Assembly (NCBI GenBank): GCA_028710135.1
Contig: JAQUSS010000011.1
Coordinates: 1 to 39,542 of the forward strand
Length of the DNA: 39,542 nucleotides
Direction: 5' to 3'
Origin: Gemmiger sp.
GTDB taxonomy: Bacteria > Bacillota > Clostridia > Oscillospirales > Ruminococcaceae
In this document: in pieces, positions 32,849-39,542 of the stretch
Numbering within the stretch: position 1 is the stretch's first letter
How the letters are laid out: every line of letters starts with the position of its first letter
Position numbers and translations under genes: made by a program
The notes under the pieces: model-generated
What the model was told of the DNA's origin: nothing
Database searches by the model: none
The model's input: the letters and a program-made list of their open reading frames with translations, nothing else

Positions 32849-34606
32849 TCACTTCTTTGCTTTTAAGGTTTCCTCCAGCCCGTCCCGTGGGGTCACGTAG
32901 ACGGTGGTGTATACCTCATATAGCACCATGCCGGGCTTTGCGCCGTTCGCCTTCCAGATGTTTTTCACCTCGGTGGTATCCACCGGCACCTTTACCGCGC
33001 CGTTTTTGGTGTAGGCGCTGGAATGTATCACCGCCAGCTCGGCGGCTTCCTGCCGGGTGGCATCAGGCACGGCCTCGCCCCGGCAAAGCACTACCGCATG
33101 GCTGCCCGGCGCTTTTTGTACATGGAACCACACATCCCGCCCGCGGGCGGTGTGCAGGGTCAGCTTATCGTTTTGCAGGTTGTTGCGGCCCACCAATATC
33201 TCAAAGCCATCGCTGGAGGTATAGCGCAGGAAATCGGCCGGTTTTTGCTTTTTATCCCGCTGCTTATAATATTTTAGGTACCCCTGGCTTTTCAGCTCGG
33301 CCCGTATCTCGCCCAGGGCCTGTTCGCCGGGGGCGCTCTCCACCTCGTACAGCACGGTGGCAAGGTACTCAATCTCCCCCGCGCCCTCAGCCAGCAGCTT
33401 TTCCAGCATCACAGCGGCGGTCTGCCGCTTTTTATAATCCTTAAAATACTTTTGGGCGTTCTCGTTGGGGCCAAGGCGGGGGTCAAGCGGGATGGTTACA
33501 TCCTGCCCGGTATAGTAGTTTTGCACCGTCACCTTGCGGTCGCCCTTTTGGGCGGCCCAAAGGTTTGCTTGCAGCAGCTCGCCATACAGGCGCAGGGTAT
33601 CGGATTTATGGCTTTGGGCCAGCTCCTCCCACCGGGCGGCCTGCTTGCGCACGGCGCGCTCGTGCATATTGTGTACCGCCTTGTACAGCTCTTTGCTTTT
33701 TTGGCGCAGCCGCTCGGCACGGTCCTTGGTGGAATAATAATCCTCCAGCAGGGCGCTGTAGCTGGGGTAGGGGGTCAACTGTGCGGTGGGGCCGTATTGC
33801 TGAGGGGCAAAAAAGCTGTACTCCACCGGCTTGCCGCTTTCCAGCCGGACGGCGGTGGGGGTACCGCCCGCCGAATGTTCGCCCCGCAGGCCCGCCAGCG
33901 CCGCCACCAGGGCCGCCCGCTGTTCGGCGTTCAGCTCACTGGCAAGCAGGGGCGTTTCCCCGCCGAAGGCGCGGTACGCGGCCTCCCGCATGACGACCGG
34001 GCCAACGCCCCCCACGGTTTTGTTGAGGGCTTCGGCCACCGGCAGCTCTTTTTGGCAGGCAGCCGCCACCATCTCCTCGGGGGTGGTGGCCAAAAAATCC
34101 GGCTTGCCGGGCTGGGGGGGCAGGGTGTAGGGCAGGCCGGGCAAAAGCTGGCGAATCTCGCTGGCTTCAAAATCCACCCGCTTGAGGGCATCCATAATTT
34201 TTTCCTGCTGAATCAGCACCAGGTTGGAGTAGCGGCCCATCAGTTCAGCCGCCAGGGTGTTCACCACCAAATCCCCCATCTCGTTGGTACAGCGGAAATC
34301 AAAAAATACGATGCGGTCCCCCGGCAGCATATGCAAATCAATCAGCCGCCCACCCGCCAGGTATTTGCGCAGCAGCATACAAAAGCCCGGTGGGGTTTGG
34401 GGGTTTTCAAACCCCTCCCGCGTTAGGCAAACCCGGGCCGAGCCGCTGCGGGCCGAGAGCAGCAGCTTGTGTGTTTCGGTGCGGGAGCGCAGGGTGATAA
34501 CCACCTCGTCCCGCGTCGGCTCAAAAATTTTATCAATTTTTGCATCCAACAATTTTGTTTTCAGTTCCGCGGCCACCAGGGCCAGCGTTGCGGCATCCAA
34601 AGCCAT
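32849..34606 (-). CDS. rqcH: Ribosome-associated quality control protein RqcH (NFACT/FbpA family)
   Basis: Protein of 585 aa, bacterial Rqc2/NEMF homolog that binds stalled 50S-peptidyl-tRNA and directs alanine-tail addition. It has the NFACT-N domain (about 1-180), helix-hairpin-helix and coiled-coil parts (about 280-420), and the NFACT-R domain (about 450-560, with DVWFHVQKAPGSHAV). Residues D97 and R98 in PGDRIVFFDFR match the DR pair needed for Ala-tailing in characterised RqcH proteins. The family was first described as fibronectin-binding FbpA. The start is ATG 34606 with AAGGAG upstream; the track ORF begins 38 codons earlier without support. A 146-nt spacer without a clear promoter separates it from the nif3-like gene. 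Confidence 0.93.
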   Translation of the reverse strand: MALDAATLALVAAELKTKLLDAKIDKIFEPTRDEVVITLRSRTETHKLLLSARSGSARVCLTREGFENPQTPPGFCMLLRKYLAGGRLIDLHMLPGDRIVFFDFRCTNEMGDLVVNTLAAELMGRYSNLVLIQQEKIMDALKRVDFEASEIRQLLPGLPYTLPPQPGKPDFLATTPEEMVAAACQKELPVAEALNKTVGGVGPVVMREAAYRAFGGETPLLASELNAEQRAALVAALAGLRGEHSAGGTPTAVRLESGKPVEYSFFAPQQYGPTAQLTPYPSYSALLEDYYSTKDRAERLRQKSKELYKAVHNMHERAVRKQAARWEELAQSHKSDTLRLYGELLQANLWAAQKGDRKVTVQNYYTGQDVTIPLDPRLGPNENAQKYFKDYKKRQTAAVMLEKLLAEGAGEIEYLATVLYEVESAPGEQALGEIRAELKSQGYLKYYKQRDKKQKPADFLRYTSSDGFEILVGRNNLQNDKLTLHTARGRDVWFHVQKAPGSHAVVLCRGEAVPDATRQEAAELAVIHSSAYTKNGAVKVPVDTTEVKNIWKANGAKPGMVLYEVYTTVYVTPRDGLEETLKAKK

Positions 34607-34752
34607 GATTTTCTCCTTAACGGCAATCCGCCGCGCACCACAGGCAAGCCACCCAAAAGCAAAGCACCGGCAAGGCAGGGGCGGAACACCGCCGCAGCCT
34701 TTGCGGATGCAATTTTTCAAGCAGTTTGCAGGGCAGCGCGGCGGCTATGCCT

Positions 34753-35514
34753 TTATAAATAGGTATAGGGGTCGGCATCTCGGGCCGATACCTCAGCCGG
34801 TATGCCGGGCAGGGCCTTTTGCAGGTAGCCCGCCAGCACGGCGGCAATTGGGCGCTCGGTGGCCCAGTGGCCCGCCACCACCACGCTCAACCCCGCTTGC
34901 AGGGCATCGCAGGCATGGTGATGGCTAGCTTCGCCGGTAACCAGGCAATCGGCCCCCTGGGCCAGTGCCTCCTCCCAAAAGCTGCCGCCCGAGCCACTCA
35001 CCTCGGCCAAGCGGCGCACCGGCTTGCCGGCATCCGCATATTTTACCCGCGCACCCAGCACGTTTTCGCACAGGGCCGCCAGCGCGGCGGCGGTGGTGGG
35101 GGCGGCAAGCGCCCCTACCCGGCCACAGCCCCCGGCAAACACGGTGGTATCCGTCATCCCCAGCAGGGCCGCCAGGGTATCGTTCACCCCGCCCGGCGCA
35201 GCATCCAAATTGGTGTGCATACAGATGGCGGAAATGCCGTTTTTCAGCAGCAGCCCGGGTACCGACCCTGCCGAGAGGGCTTTGAGGGGGGCAAAGATAA
35301 CCGGGTGGTGGGCAACAATCAGCCCGCAGCCCTTGCCGGCGGCCTCGGCCACCACGGCGGGGGTGATATCGAGGGTGGTCAGTATCCGGCTTATCGGCGC
35401 ACCGGCATCCACCAGCAAACCGATATTATCCCAGCTTTCGGCCAGCTCGGGCGGGGCCAGGGCTTGCAGCTGCTGCAAAACCTCCCCCGCTGTCACGGTT
35501 TTTATCACGGCCAT
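34753..35514 (-). CDS. Nif3-like dinuclear metal centre protein
   Basis: Protein of 253 aa, Nif3/YqfO/YbgI family (GTP cyclohydrolase I type 2 label in some databases; function unproven). LAESWDNIGLLV, LIVAHHPVIF and CMHTNLDAAPGGVN carry metal ligands, and the C-terminal CLVTGEASHHHACDA and GHWATERP complete the site. It is the compact form without the PII-like insertion seen in YqfO (about 370 aa). It overlaps trmK by 10 nt; the trmK-nif3 pairing is widespread in Firmicutes. Confidence 0.9.
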   Translation of the reverse strand: MAVIKTVTAGEVLQQLQALAPPELAESWDNIGLLVDAGAPISRILTTLDITPAVVAEAAGKGCGLIVAHHPVIFAPLKALSAGSVPGLLLKNGISAICMHTNLDAAPGGVNDTLAALLGMTDTTVFAGGCGRVGALAAPTTAAALAALCENVLGARVKYADAGKPVRRLAEVSGSGGSFWEEALAQGADCLVTGEASHHHACDALQAGLSVVVAGHWATERPIAAVLAGYLQKALPGIPAEVSARDADPYTYL

Positions 35515-36194
35515 CGCGTTCCCTCCAATTCATTCAGCAGCGCGTCCACCCCCGCAGCCTCGGGGCCGGGGGGCAGGCCACGGCGGTATTTTTGCAGCTT
35601 GGCGGCCTGCGCGGCCCGGTACTCCGCCGCACCGGGTTGCCCCGCCACCTTGCCGCAAAGGCAGGAAAGCCCATCCGGCTCGGTGGGGTGGCCCGTGTAG
35701 GCCGCCTGCATCACCGCATAGTACCGGCCCGCCGCCTGGCAAAGGGTTTCGGCCTGCAGGGCAAAGCCGTTGCGGGCCAGCCACTGGCGCAGGGCACTGT
35801 GCTTGGTGGCAGGCACCAGCACCAGGTTGTACCGCCCGGGCTCCGCCCGTAGCCAGGGCGCGGCGGCCAAAATTTGGCAGATGGTTTCGGCCCCCATCCC
35901 GGCAATTACAATATCATCCACCTCGCCGGGGGCAACCACCGAAAGCCCGTCCCCCAGCCGCAGCACCACCTTCTCGCCCCAGGGGGCACAGGTGGCGCGG
36001 GCTTTGGCAAGGGGGCCGGGCCGAAGGTCGCAAGCAAGAATACGCGGGCAGCGTCCGCTGCCCGCGAGATAGGCGCTCAATTTGCCATGGTCGCACCCGA
36101 TGTCCGCCACCCGGCTTCCGCTGCGCACATAGGCGGCAGCGGCGGCCAGGCGGGCATCCAGCAAGGGGGCGCGGGGGTTACTGCTGGGTAGCAA
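35505..36194 (-). CDS. trmK: tRNA (adenine(22)-N1)-methyltransferase
   Basis: Protein of about 229 aa, SAM-dependent enzyme that makes m1A22 in tRNA. VADIGCDHGKLSAYL is the SAM-binding motif I, followed by CDLRPGPLAKAR and VIAGMGAETI. The codon at 36194 is TTG and overlaps the upstream gene by 17 nt; no strong ribosome binding site is seen, so initiation probably depends on coupling. A second TTG at 36164 is also possible. Downstream it overlaps the nif3-like gene. Confidence 0.88.
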   Translation of the reverse strand: MLPSSNPRAPLLDARLAAAAAYVRSGSRVADIGCDHGKLSAYLAGSGRCPRILACDLRPGPLAKARATCAPWGEKVVLRLGDGLSVVAPGEVDDIVIAGMGAETICQILAAAPWLRAEPGRYNLVLVPATKHSALRQWLARNGFALQAETLCQAAGRYYAVMQAAYTGHPTEPDGLSCLCGKVAGQPGAAEYRAAQAAKLQKYRRGLPPGPEAAGVDALLNELEGTRWP

Positions 36195-36387
36195 AATACT
36201 CGTTCAGCTGGGCGCAAAGGGCATCGGCATCCACGCCATGCACACCGCAGGCCTGCTCCACCGTTTCGCCATGGGCAGCCATGCAGCCCAGGCAGTGCAT
36301 ACCGGTGGCCATGAAGATGGGCACGCAGCCCTGCTTGGGGTCGTTGTTCAAAATTTCGGCAATGATGGTATTTTTCGTAACAGTCAT
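36178..36387 (-). CDS. DUF1858 domain protein
   Basis: Small protein of 69 aa. KNTIIAEILNNDP and GMHCLGCMAAHGETVEQAC are typical of DUF1858, a domain also found fused to iron-sulfur or ScdA-type proteins; the CxxC may bind metal or act in redox. The start is moved to ATG 36387 (MTVTKNT), with AAAGGAAAT upstream, from the track start 7 codons earlier. It is 36 nt after the DUF2142 gene and overlaps trmK. Its function is unknown. Confidence 0.85.
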   Translation of the reverse strand: MTVTKNTIIAEILNNDPKQGCVPIFMATGMHCLGCMAAHGETVEQACGVHGVDADALCAQLNEYFATQQ

Positions 36388-36423
36388 GGTAATTTCCTTT
36401 CTATTCAAAGCAGATTGTTCTTA

Positions 36424-38709
36424 TTATATCCCAAAGGTGGCATAAAGGCCATACCCTTGTAGCAAAACGAAGGCGCTTAACACCGTTACGCCAAATATGG
36501 CCCCCCGGGCGGGGTCTTTTTTGGCGGCAAAGGTTTTGGTTTGGCCTACCAGCAGCAGGGCCAGGGGCAGCACCGGCAACCAGTACCGGCCCTGCACCCC
36601 AAAGATGGTTTGGTAATTGATGGGCGTCCAGGTGAGGGCCGCCAAAAACGATAGCCCCACCACCGTGAAGAATACCAGCCCCACGCACCAGCTGCCCCGC
36701 CTGCCCAGCTTAGGGCGGGCATCGGCGGTGGTTAGGGGCAGCGCGGCGGCCACCAGCGCCAAAACCAGCCCCACCCCCAGCACCCAGCTTACCAAAATGG
36801 GGTAGACGATGGGTTCGCCCAGGGCGGTGCCCAGCACCCCCTGTAGCCAGAGCGCGCCCTGGCTTTCGGCACTGCGCAGAAGCAGCTTGACGGTGCCCGG
36901 CAGGTTGCGGCAGATATACCCCACCGAGTAGGTGTAGATGGAATCGCCATTTTCCTGGATGCTGCCCACCAGGTCCTCGGGGGTAAGGCCGCCCCACATA
37001 TGGGTAAGCTTGTAGAGCGCCACCGGCAGGGCCACCGCCGCGCAGAGGGCCAGCGCCCCCCAAAACAGCTTTTTGCCCCGCGCCGTGCGGCGGGCCAGCG
37101 CGTAGGCGCCGCCCAAAAGGGCTGCCGCCACCGCCAAGGCCAGGGCCGCACGGGTAAGGCCCACGTTATCCACATCCCGCGTGGCGTAAAGCAGGGCCGA
37201 TAAATTGGTGGCCAGCCACCCGGCCACGGCCACCGCCAGCACCCCCAGCTTAAGCCACCGGCCACGGCGGCGAAGCTGCGGGGCATTCTGCCCGCCCCAG
37301 CCAAGGTGGGCATCCGGCACCAGCAGGCAAAGCAGGGCCACCGGCAGGTAAATGGCCTTGAGCGGGCCAATGAACAGCGCATACCCCACCAGCAGCAGCC
37401 GTTCGCCCCGGTGGGCGGGGCGGCCGCGCAGGCTTAGGCAAAGGGCCGTGTAGCCAAAGGCAAGCCCCAGCACCACACCATCGCCCGAAAGGCTGGCCCC
37501 CAGCTGGGTGGCCATAGGCAGCAGCGCCACGGTGGCAAACAGCCCGCGCCAGGCCACCGGGGCCAGCGCCACGGCCATCGCCGCCAACAGGGTGTACACC
37601 GCCAGGCTGCCCAACCGCCCCAGCAGCAGCATACCATAAAAGCCCAGCCCCAACACCCGTGCCAGGGCAATGCCCAGGGTTTGGCCGGGGTAAAGGCGGT
37701 AACCATTCTCCGCCACTGCCACGGTGGTGGCGGTGTCGCAGGCCGGGGCCGCGCCGGTATCCCCCAGGTGCTCCAGCATGGTTTTGTAGGCAAAAATGCC
37801 CACCGCGCCGGTATCACTGCGGAAATACGGGGCATCGCAGGCTCGTGCCTGCAAATATAAAGTACCGTCTTTTTCCACCGCCGTCTGTTGCCCCAGCAAC
37901 GTGCTTGCCTGGCGGTAGCTGGCGGCAAGGTGGGTATATTCGTCCGGGGCCACCAGTGGCGGGGTAACCAGGGCAAACGCGCCGCCCAGCAGCAGCGCCT
38001 CCACCGCAAACACCGCCACCAGCCCGGCCCGCCGCCAAAACAGCAGCCCGCACCCCAGCGTAACGGCCAAAAACAGCAGCACCCCCACCACGGCCGATAG
38101 CGTGCTCGCCCAATTGCCCGAATAATCCACCACATACTGTAGCGCGGCGGTGGCATTTTGGGGTTGCCCGGCCACGACCAGGGGCAGCCCGGCCACCGCG
38201 CCCTCGCTGGCCCAAAGGCCAAGCGGGTGGCCCGCATCCACCGGGTCGGCCTGGTACTGCAAAGCAAGGGTCAGCTCGGCGGCAGCCGGGGCGGTGTAGG
38301 GTGCCGCAAAAATAACTTCCGCAAAGGTATTGTCCTTCAGTTCCAGCAGGGGGCGCTGCCCGGTGGCAACCGCGCTGCCATCCGCCGTGTATAGCGTGGC
38401 ATAAAGCGCCCCGCCCGAAAACGCATGGTCGTAGGTGGCAATATCCAACCGCACGCCATACAGCCGCTGCCCCGCCACCACGGGCAGGGTTTGGGTAAGC
38501 CCTGTGGCGAGTGCACTCTCTCCCGCCACGGCGGGCAGGGCGACAATTTGGCTGTAATCGTCGTTTACAATCTCGTACACGGGGGTATTATCCACCCGCT
38601 GGGCAAGGTCAAACCCGGCCCAGGCCAGCACCAGGGCGGCAGCCAGCGCCACCCCCAGCAGCATCAGCAGCGGGCGGTGGGCGGCGCAAAAACGTTTGAT
38701 TGTTTGCAT
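36424..38709 (-). CDS. DUF2142 family multi-pass membrane protein
   Basis: Protein of 761 aa. An N-terminal membrane helix (about 14-33) is followed by a large predicted extracytoplasmic beta-rich domain (about 40-210) and then about eleven membrane helices. TPPLVAPDEYTHLAASYRQ is the characteristic PPDE-type motif of DUF2142, which resembles GT-C glycosyltransferases. A role in cell-surface glycan transfer is plausible but unproven. The start is ATG 38709 with GGGGGC upstream, not the track start, which lies upstream of the promoter. It is the first gene of the operon leading to rqcH. Confidence 0.82.
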   Translation of the reverse strand: MQTIKRFCAAHRPLLMLLGVALAAALVLAWAGFDLAQRVDNTPVYEIVNDDYSQIVALPAVAGESALATGLTQTLPVVAGQRLYGVRLDIATYDHAFSGGALYATLYTADGSAVATGQRPLLELKDNTFAEVIFAAPYTAPAAAELTLALQYQADPVDAGHPLGLWASEGAVAGLPLVVAGQPQNATAALQYVVDYSGNWASTLSAVVGVLLFLAVTLGCGLLFWRRAGLVAVFAVEALLLGGAFALVTPPLVAPDEYTHLAASYRQASTLLGQQTAVEKDGTLYLQARACDAPYFRSDTGAVGIFAYKTMLEHLGDTGAAPACDTATTVAVAENGYRLYPGQTLGIALARVLGLGFYGMLLLGRLGSLAVYTLLAAMAVALAPVAWRGLFATVALLPMATQLGASLSGDGVVLGLAFGYTALCLSLRGRPAHRGERLLLVGYALFIGPLKAIYLPVALLCLLVPDAHLGWGGQNAPQLRRRGRWLKLGVLAVAVAGWLATNLSALLYATRDVDNVGLTRAALALAVAAALLGGAYALARRTARGKKLFWGALALCAAVALPVALYKLTHMWGGLTPEDLVGSIQENGDSIYTYSVGYICRNLPGTVKLLLRSAESQGALWLQGVLGTALGEPIVYPILVSWVLGVGLVLALVAAALPLTTADARPKLGRRGSWCVGLVFFTVVGLSFLAALTWTPINYQTIFGVQGRYWLPVLPLALLLVGQTKTFAAKKDPARGAIFGVTVLSAFVLLQGYGLYATFGI

Positions 38710-38746
38710 AAAGCCCCCGTTCAAAAAATTGTGTTTTCTGCCAGGT

Positions 38747-38775
38747 ATTATACCGCAATACCACCAAAAGAGCAA
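38747..38775 (-). promoter_or_regulatory. Sigma-70-type promoter of the DUF2142-rqcH operon
   Basis: Minus-strand TTGCTC, 17-nt spacer, TATAAT. The start near 38740 leaves a leader of about 30 nt. Confidence 0.75.
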
Positions 38776-38796
38776 CCCGCGCCCCGGCAGGGATGC

Positions 38797-38835
38797 AAAA
38801 AAGGGGTGCGCCCCTTACAGGACGCACCCCTTTTT
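38797..38835. terminator. Bidirectional terminator after the zinc-ribbon gene
   Basis: GGGGTGCG/CGCACCCC is a perfect 8-bp stem with a 12-nt loop. It has T6 on the minus strand and T5 on the plus strand. Confidence 0.85.
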
Positions 38836-38850
38836 GTGTGCAAATTGCAA

Positions 38851-39126
38851 TTAGTTCTGCTTCATCTTCGCAAAGCACTCGCTGCAGTAGACCGGACGGT
38901 CTTCACGAGGCTGGAAGGGAACCTTGCAGGTCTTGCCGCAGCTAGCACAGACGGCGTCAAACATCTGACGCTCGCCACGGGTGCTGTTCTTGCGGGAATC
39001 GCGGCAGGGCTTGCAGCGCTGGGGCTCGTTCTCAAATCCACGGCTGGAATAGAACTCCTGCTCGCCGGCAGTCCAGATGAACTCCTTGCCACAGTCTTTG
39101 CATACTAAAGTTTTGTCTTCGAACAT
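38851..39126 (-). CDS. Zinc-ribbon domain protein with CxxC...CxxC pairs
   Basis: Protein of 91 aa with two cysteine modules. The first has CKDCGKEFIW near residues 9-18 and CKPC near 38-41, like the probable zinc-ribbon (zf-trcl) domain. The second has CASCGKTCKVPFQPREDRPVYCSEC, the CxxCxxCxxC/SSSS-type ribbon. Such proteins are common in Firmicutes and have no known role; nucleic acid binding is plausible. AGAGGAG precedes ATG 39126. Its leader contains a degenerate tRNA-like element starting at the predicted transcript 5' end, which is unusual. Confidence 0.85.
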   Translation of the reverse strand: MFEDKTLVCKDCGKEFIWTAGEQEFYSSRGFENEPQRCKPCRDSRKNSTRGERQMFDAVCASCGKTCKVPFQPREDRPVYCSECFAKMKQN

Positions 39127-39155
39127 AATTGGGTATCTCCTCTTAATTTAGTATT

Positions 39156-39227
39156 TGCCCGCGGAAGGATTTCAACCGACACCTTTGGTGAAAGGACCAA
39201 CGCTCTTAATGTTAAGCTACTGGGGGC
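39156..39227 (-). tRNA. Degenerate tRNA-like element (possible pseudo-tRNA) in the zinc-ribbon leader
   Basis: A 72-nt span aligns to a tRNA. The acceptor GCCC/GGGC pairs, but then has a C-C mismatch and a bulged A. TA is at positions 8-9, and the D-stem GCTT/GAGC is intact. The anticodon stem TTGGT/ACCAA is perfect but encloses only six bases (CCTTTC). The T-stem GTCGG/CCTTC has two mismatches, and its loop reads TTGAAAT, lacking the usual C56. The D-loop AACATTAA lacks GG. No CCA is encoded. An amino acid cannot be assigned. It ends about 30 nt before the zinc-ribbon ATG, so both are probably on one transcript. It may be a decayed tRNA or a tRNA-mimicking leader. Confidence 0.5.
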
Positions 39228-39235
39228 AGATATAT

Positions 39236-39265
39236 ATTTAAGCCAAGTGGCTTAAATTCGGTCAA
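39236..39265 (-). promoter_or_regulatory. Candidate promoter of the tRNA-like element and zinc-ribbon gene
   Basis: Minus-strand TTGACC, 18-nt spacer, TTAAAT. The predicted start is near 39229, almost exactly the 5' end of the tRNA-like element. Confidence 0.5.
39237..39256. promoter_or_regulatory. Perfect palindrome TTTAAGCCA-AG-TGGCTTAAA, candidate operator
   Basis: Nine-bp arms around two bases span the spacer and -10 of the promoter above. The two-base centre makes it better suited to a dimeric repressor than to an RNA hairpin, though it might also act as a weak terminator for the sigma factor gene. Confidence 0.5.
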
Positions 39266-39276
39266 GGTAGGGTGTT

Positions 39277-39542
39277 TCAGCTTCCCTTTAGCTTCCGCCG
39301 TGCCCGTGCCAGGGCATTTTCAGCGGCTTTAGGAGCGCAGCCCAAACAGGCGGCAATCTCGGCAGTGGTATTGCCTGCTACCGAAAGTAGCAGGGCGCGG
39401 CGTTCCCGTGTGGAAAGCTCCGTTTCCATCCGTAACAGGATGGCGGCATATTCCTCCCCAGCAATGGCAATTGCTTCGGGGTCGGGCGCGGTGCGCGCAC
39501 CAGCGGGCGGTGTGCCATGTTGGCCATCGTCCAGTGGCAAAG
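39277..39542 (-). CDS. RNA polymerase sigma factor, SigH-like, C-terminal part (cut by window end)
   Basis: At least 87 codons are visible. LSTRERRALLLSVAGNTTAE and IAACLGCAPKAAENALARAR form a sigma region 4 helix-turn-helix that binds the -35 element. The pattern APKAAENALARARRKLKG matches the end of the sigma-H (SigH/Spo0H, sigma-30) group better than ECF factors. The reading frame is open to the window edge, so the real start lies beyond 39542; the TTG at 39540 in the track is not credible. Non-sporulating gut Clostridia often keep this gene. Confidence 0.75.
   Translation of the reverse strand, partial: LPLDDGQHGTPPAGARTAPDPEAIAIAGEEYAAILLRMETELSTRERRALLLSVAGNTTAEIAACLGCAPKAAENALARARRKLKGS

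Overview
The window looks like chromosomal DNA of a high-G+C member of the Clostridia, most likely Ruminococcaceae/Oscillospiraceae near Faecalibacterium, Gemmiger or Subdoligranulum. This rests on Firmicute-type genes (IreB, ThiT behind a TPP riboswitch, RqcH, TrmK, four-cysteine S4 and S14, a KOW protein between map and infA), strong GGAGG ribosome binding sites and G+C-rich codon use. The genus is an inference; no database search was possible. No insertion sequence, phage, CRISPR array or defence system was seen.

Region 1 (1-9240) is mostly plus strand. A DUF3810 membrane metalloprotease-like gene diverges from a glycogen branching enzyme. Next come a TPP riboswitch with terminator and the thiamine transporter thiT, a small membrane protein, and an amino-sugar locus: a PTS EIIBC permease followed by nagB and nagA, which would import GlcNAc as GlcNAc-6-P and turn it into fructose-6-P. 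An ireB-like regulator closes this arm with a strong terminator.

Region 2 (9289-14228) is minus strand. A murD, GNAT acetyltransferase and PLP-lyase gene chain with overlapping ends is driven by a good promoter. A ribose-phosphate pyrophosphokinase-type gene stands upstream.

Region 3 (14383-30468) is the complete S10-spc-alpha supercluster on the minus strand: rpsJ rplC rplD rplW rplB rpsS rplV rpsC rplP rpmC rpsQ rplN rplX rplE rpsN rpsH rplF rplR rpsE rpmD rplO secY adk map (KOW) infA rpmJ rpsM rpsK rpsD rpoA rplQ. It starts at a promoter with an A-tract UP-like element, has a leader of about 340 nt, and ends at a clear terminator. Within it, rpsJ-rplC, rplW-rplB and rpmJ-rpsM are separated by hairpin-rich gaps that may be regulatory RNAs.

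Region 4 (30556-39542) is minus strand. A likely operon DUF2142, DUF1858, trmK, nif3-like, rqcH runs from a sigma-70-type promoter at 38775. Downstream of it is a separate WG-repeat lipoprotein gene. At the right edge lie a small zinc-ribbon gene whose leader contains a degenerate tRNA-like element behind a palindrome-bearing promoter, and the C-terminal part of a SigH-like sigma factor cut by the window end.

The most unusual observations are the tRNA-like leader with its operator-like palindrome at 39156-39265, the three-hairpin rpsJ-rplC spacer, and the structured rpmJ-rpsM spacer placed where E. coli has its S4 target. No clearly new multi-gene system was found. All promoters, operators and RNA structures were called by eye.
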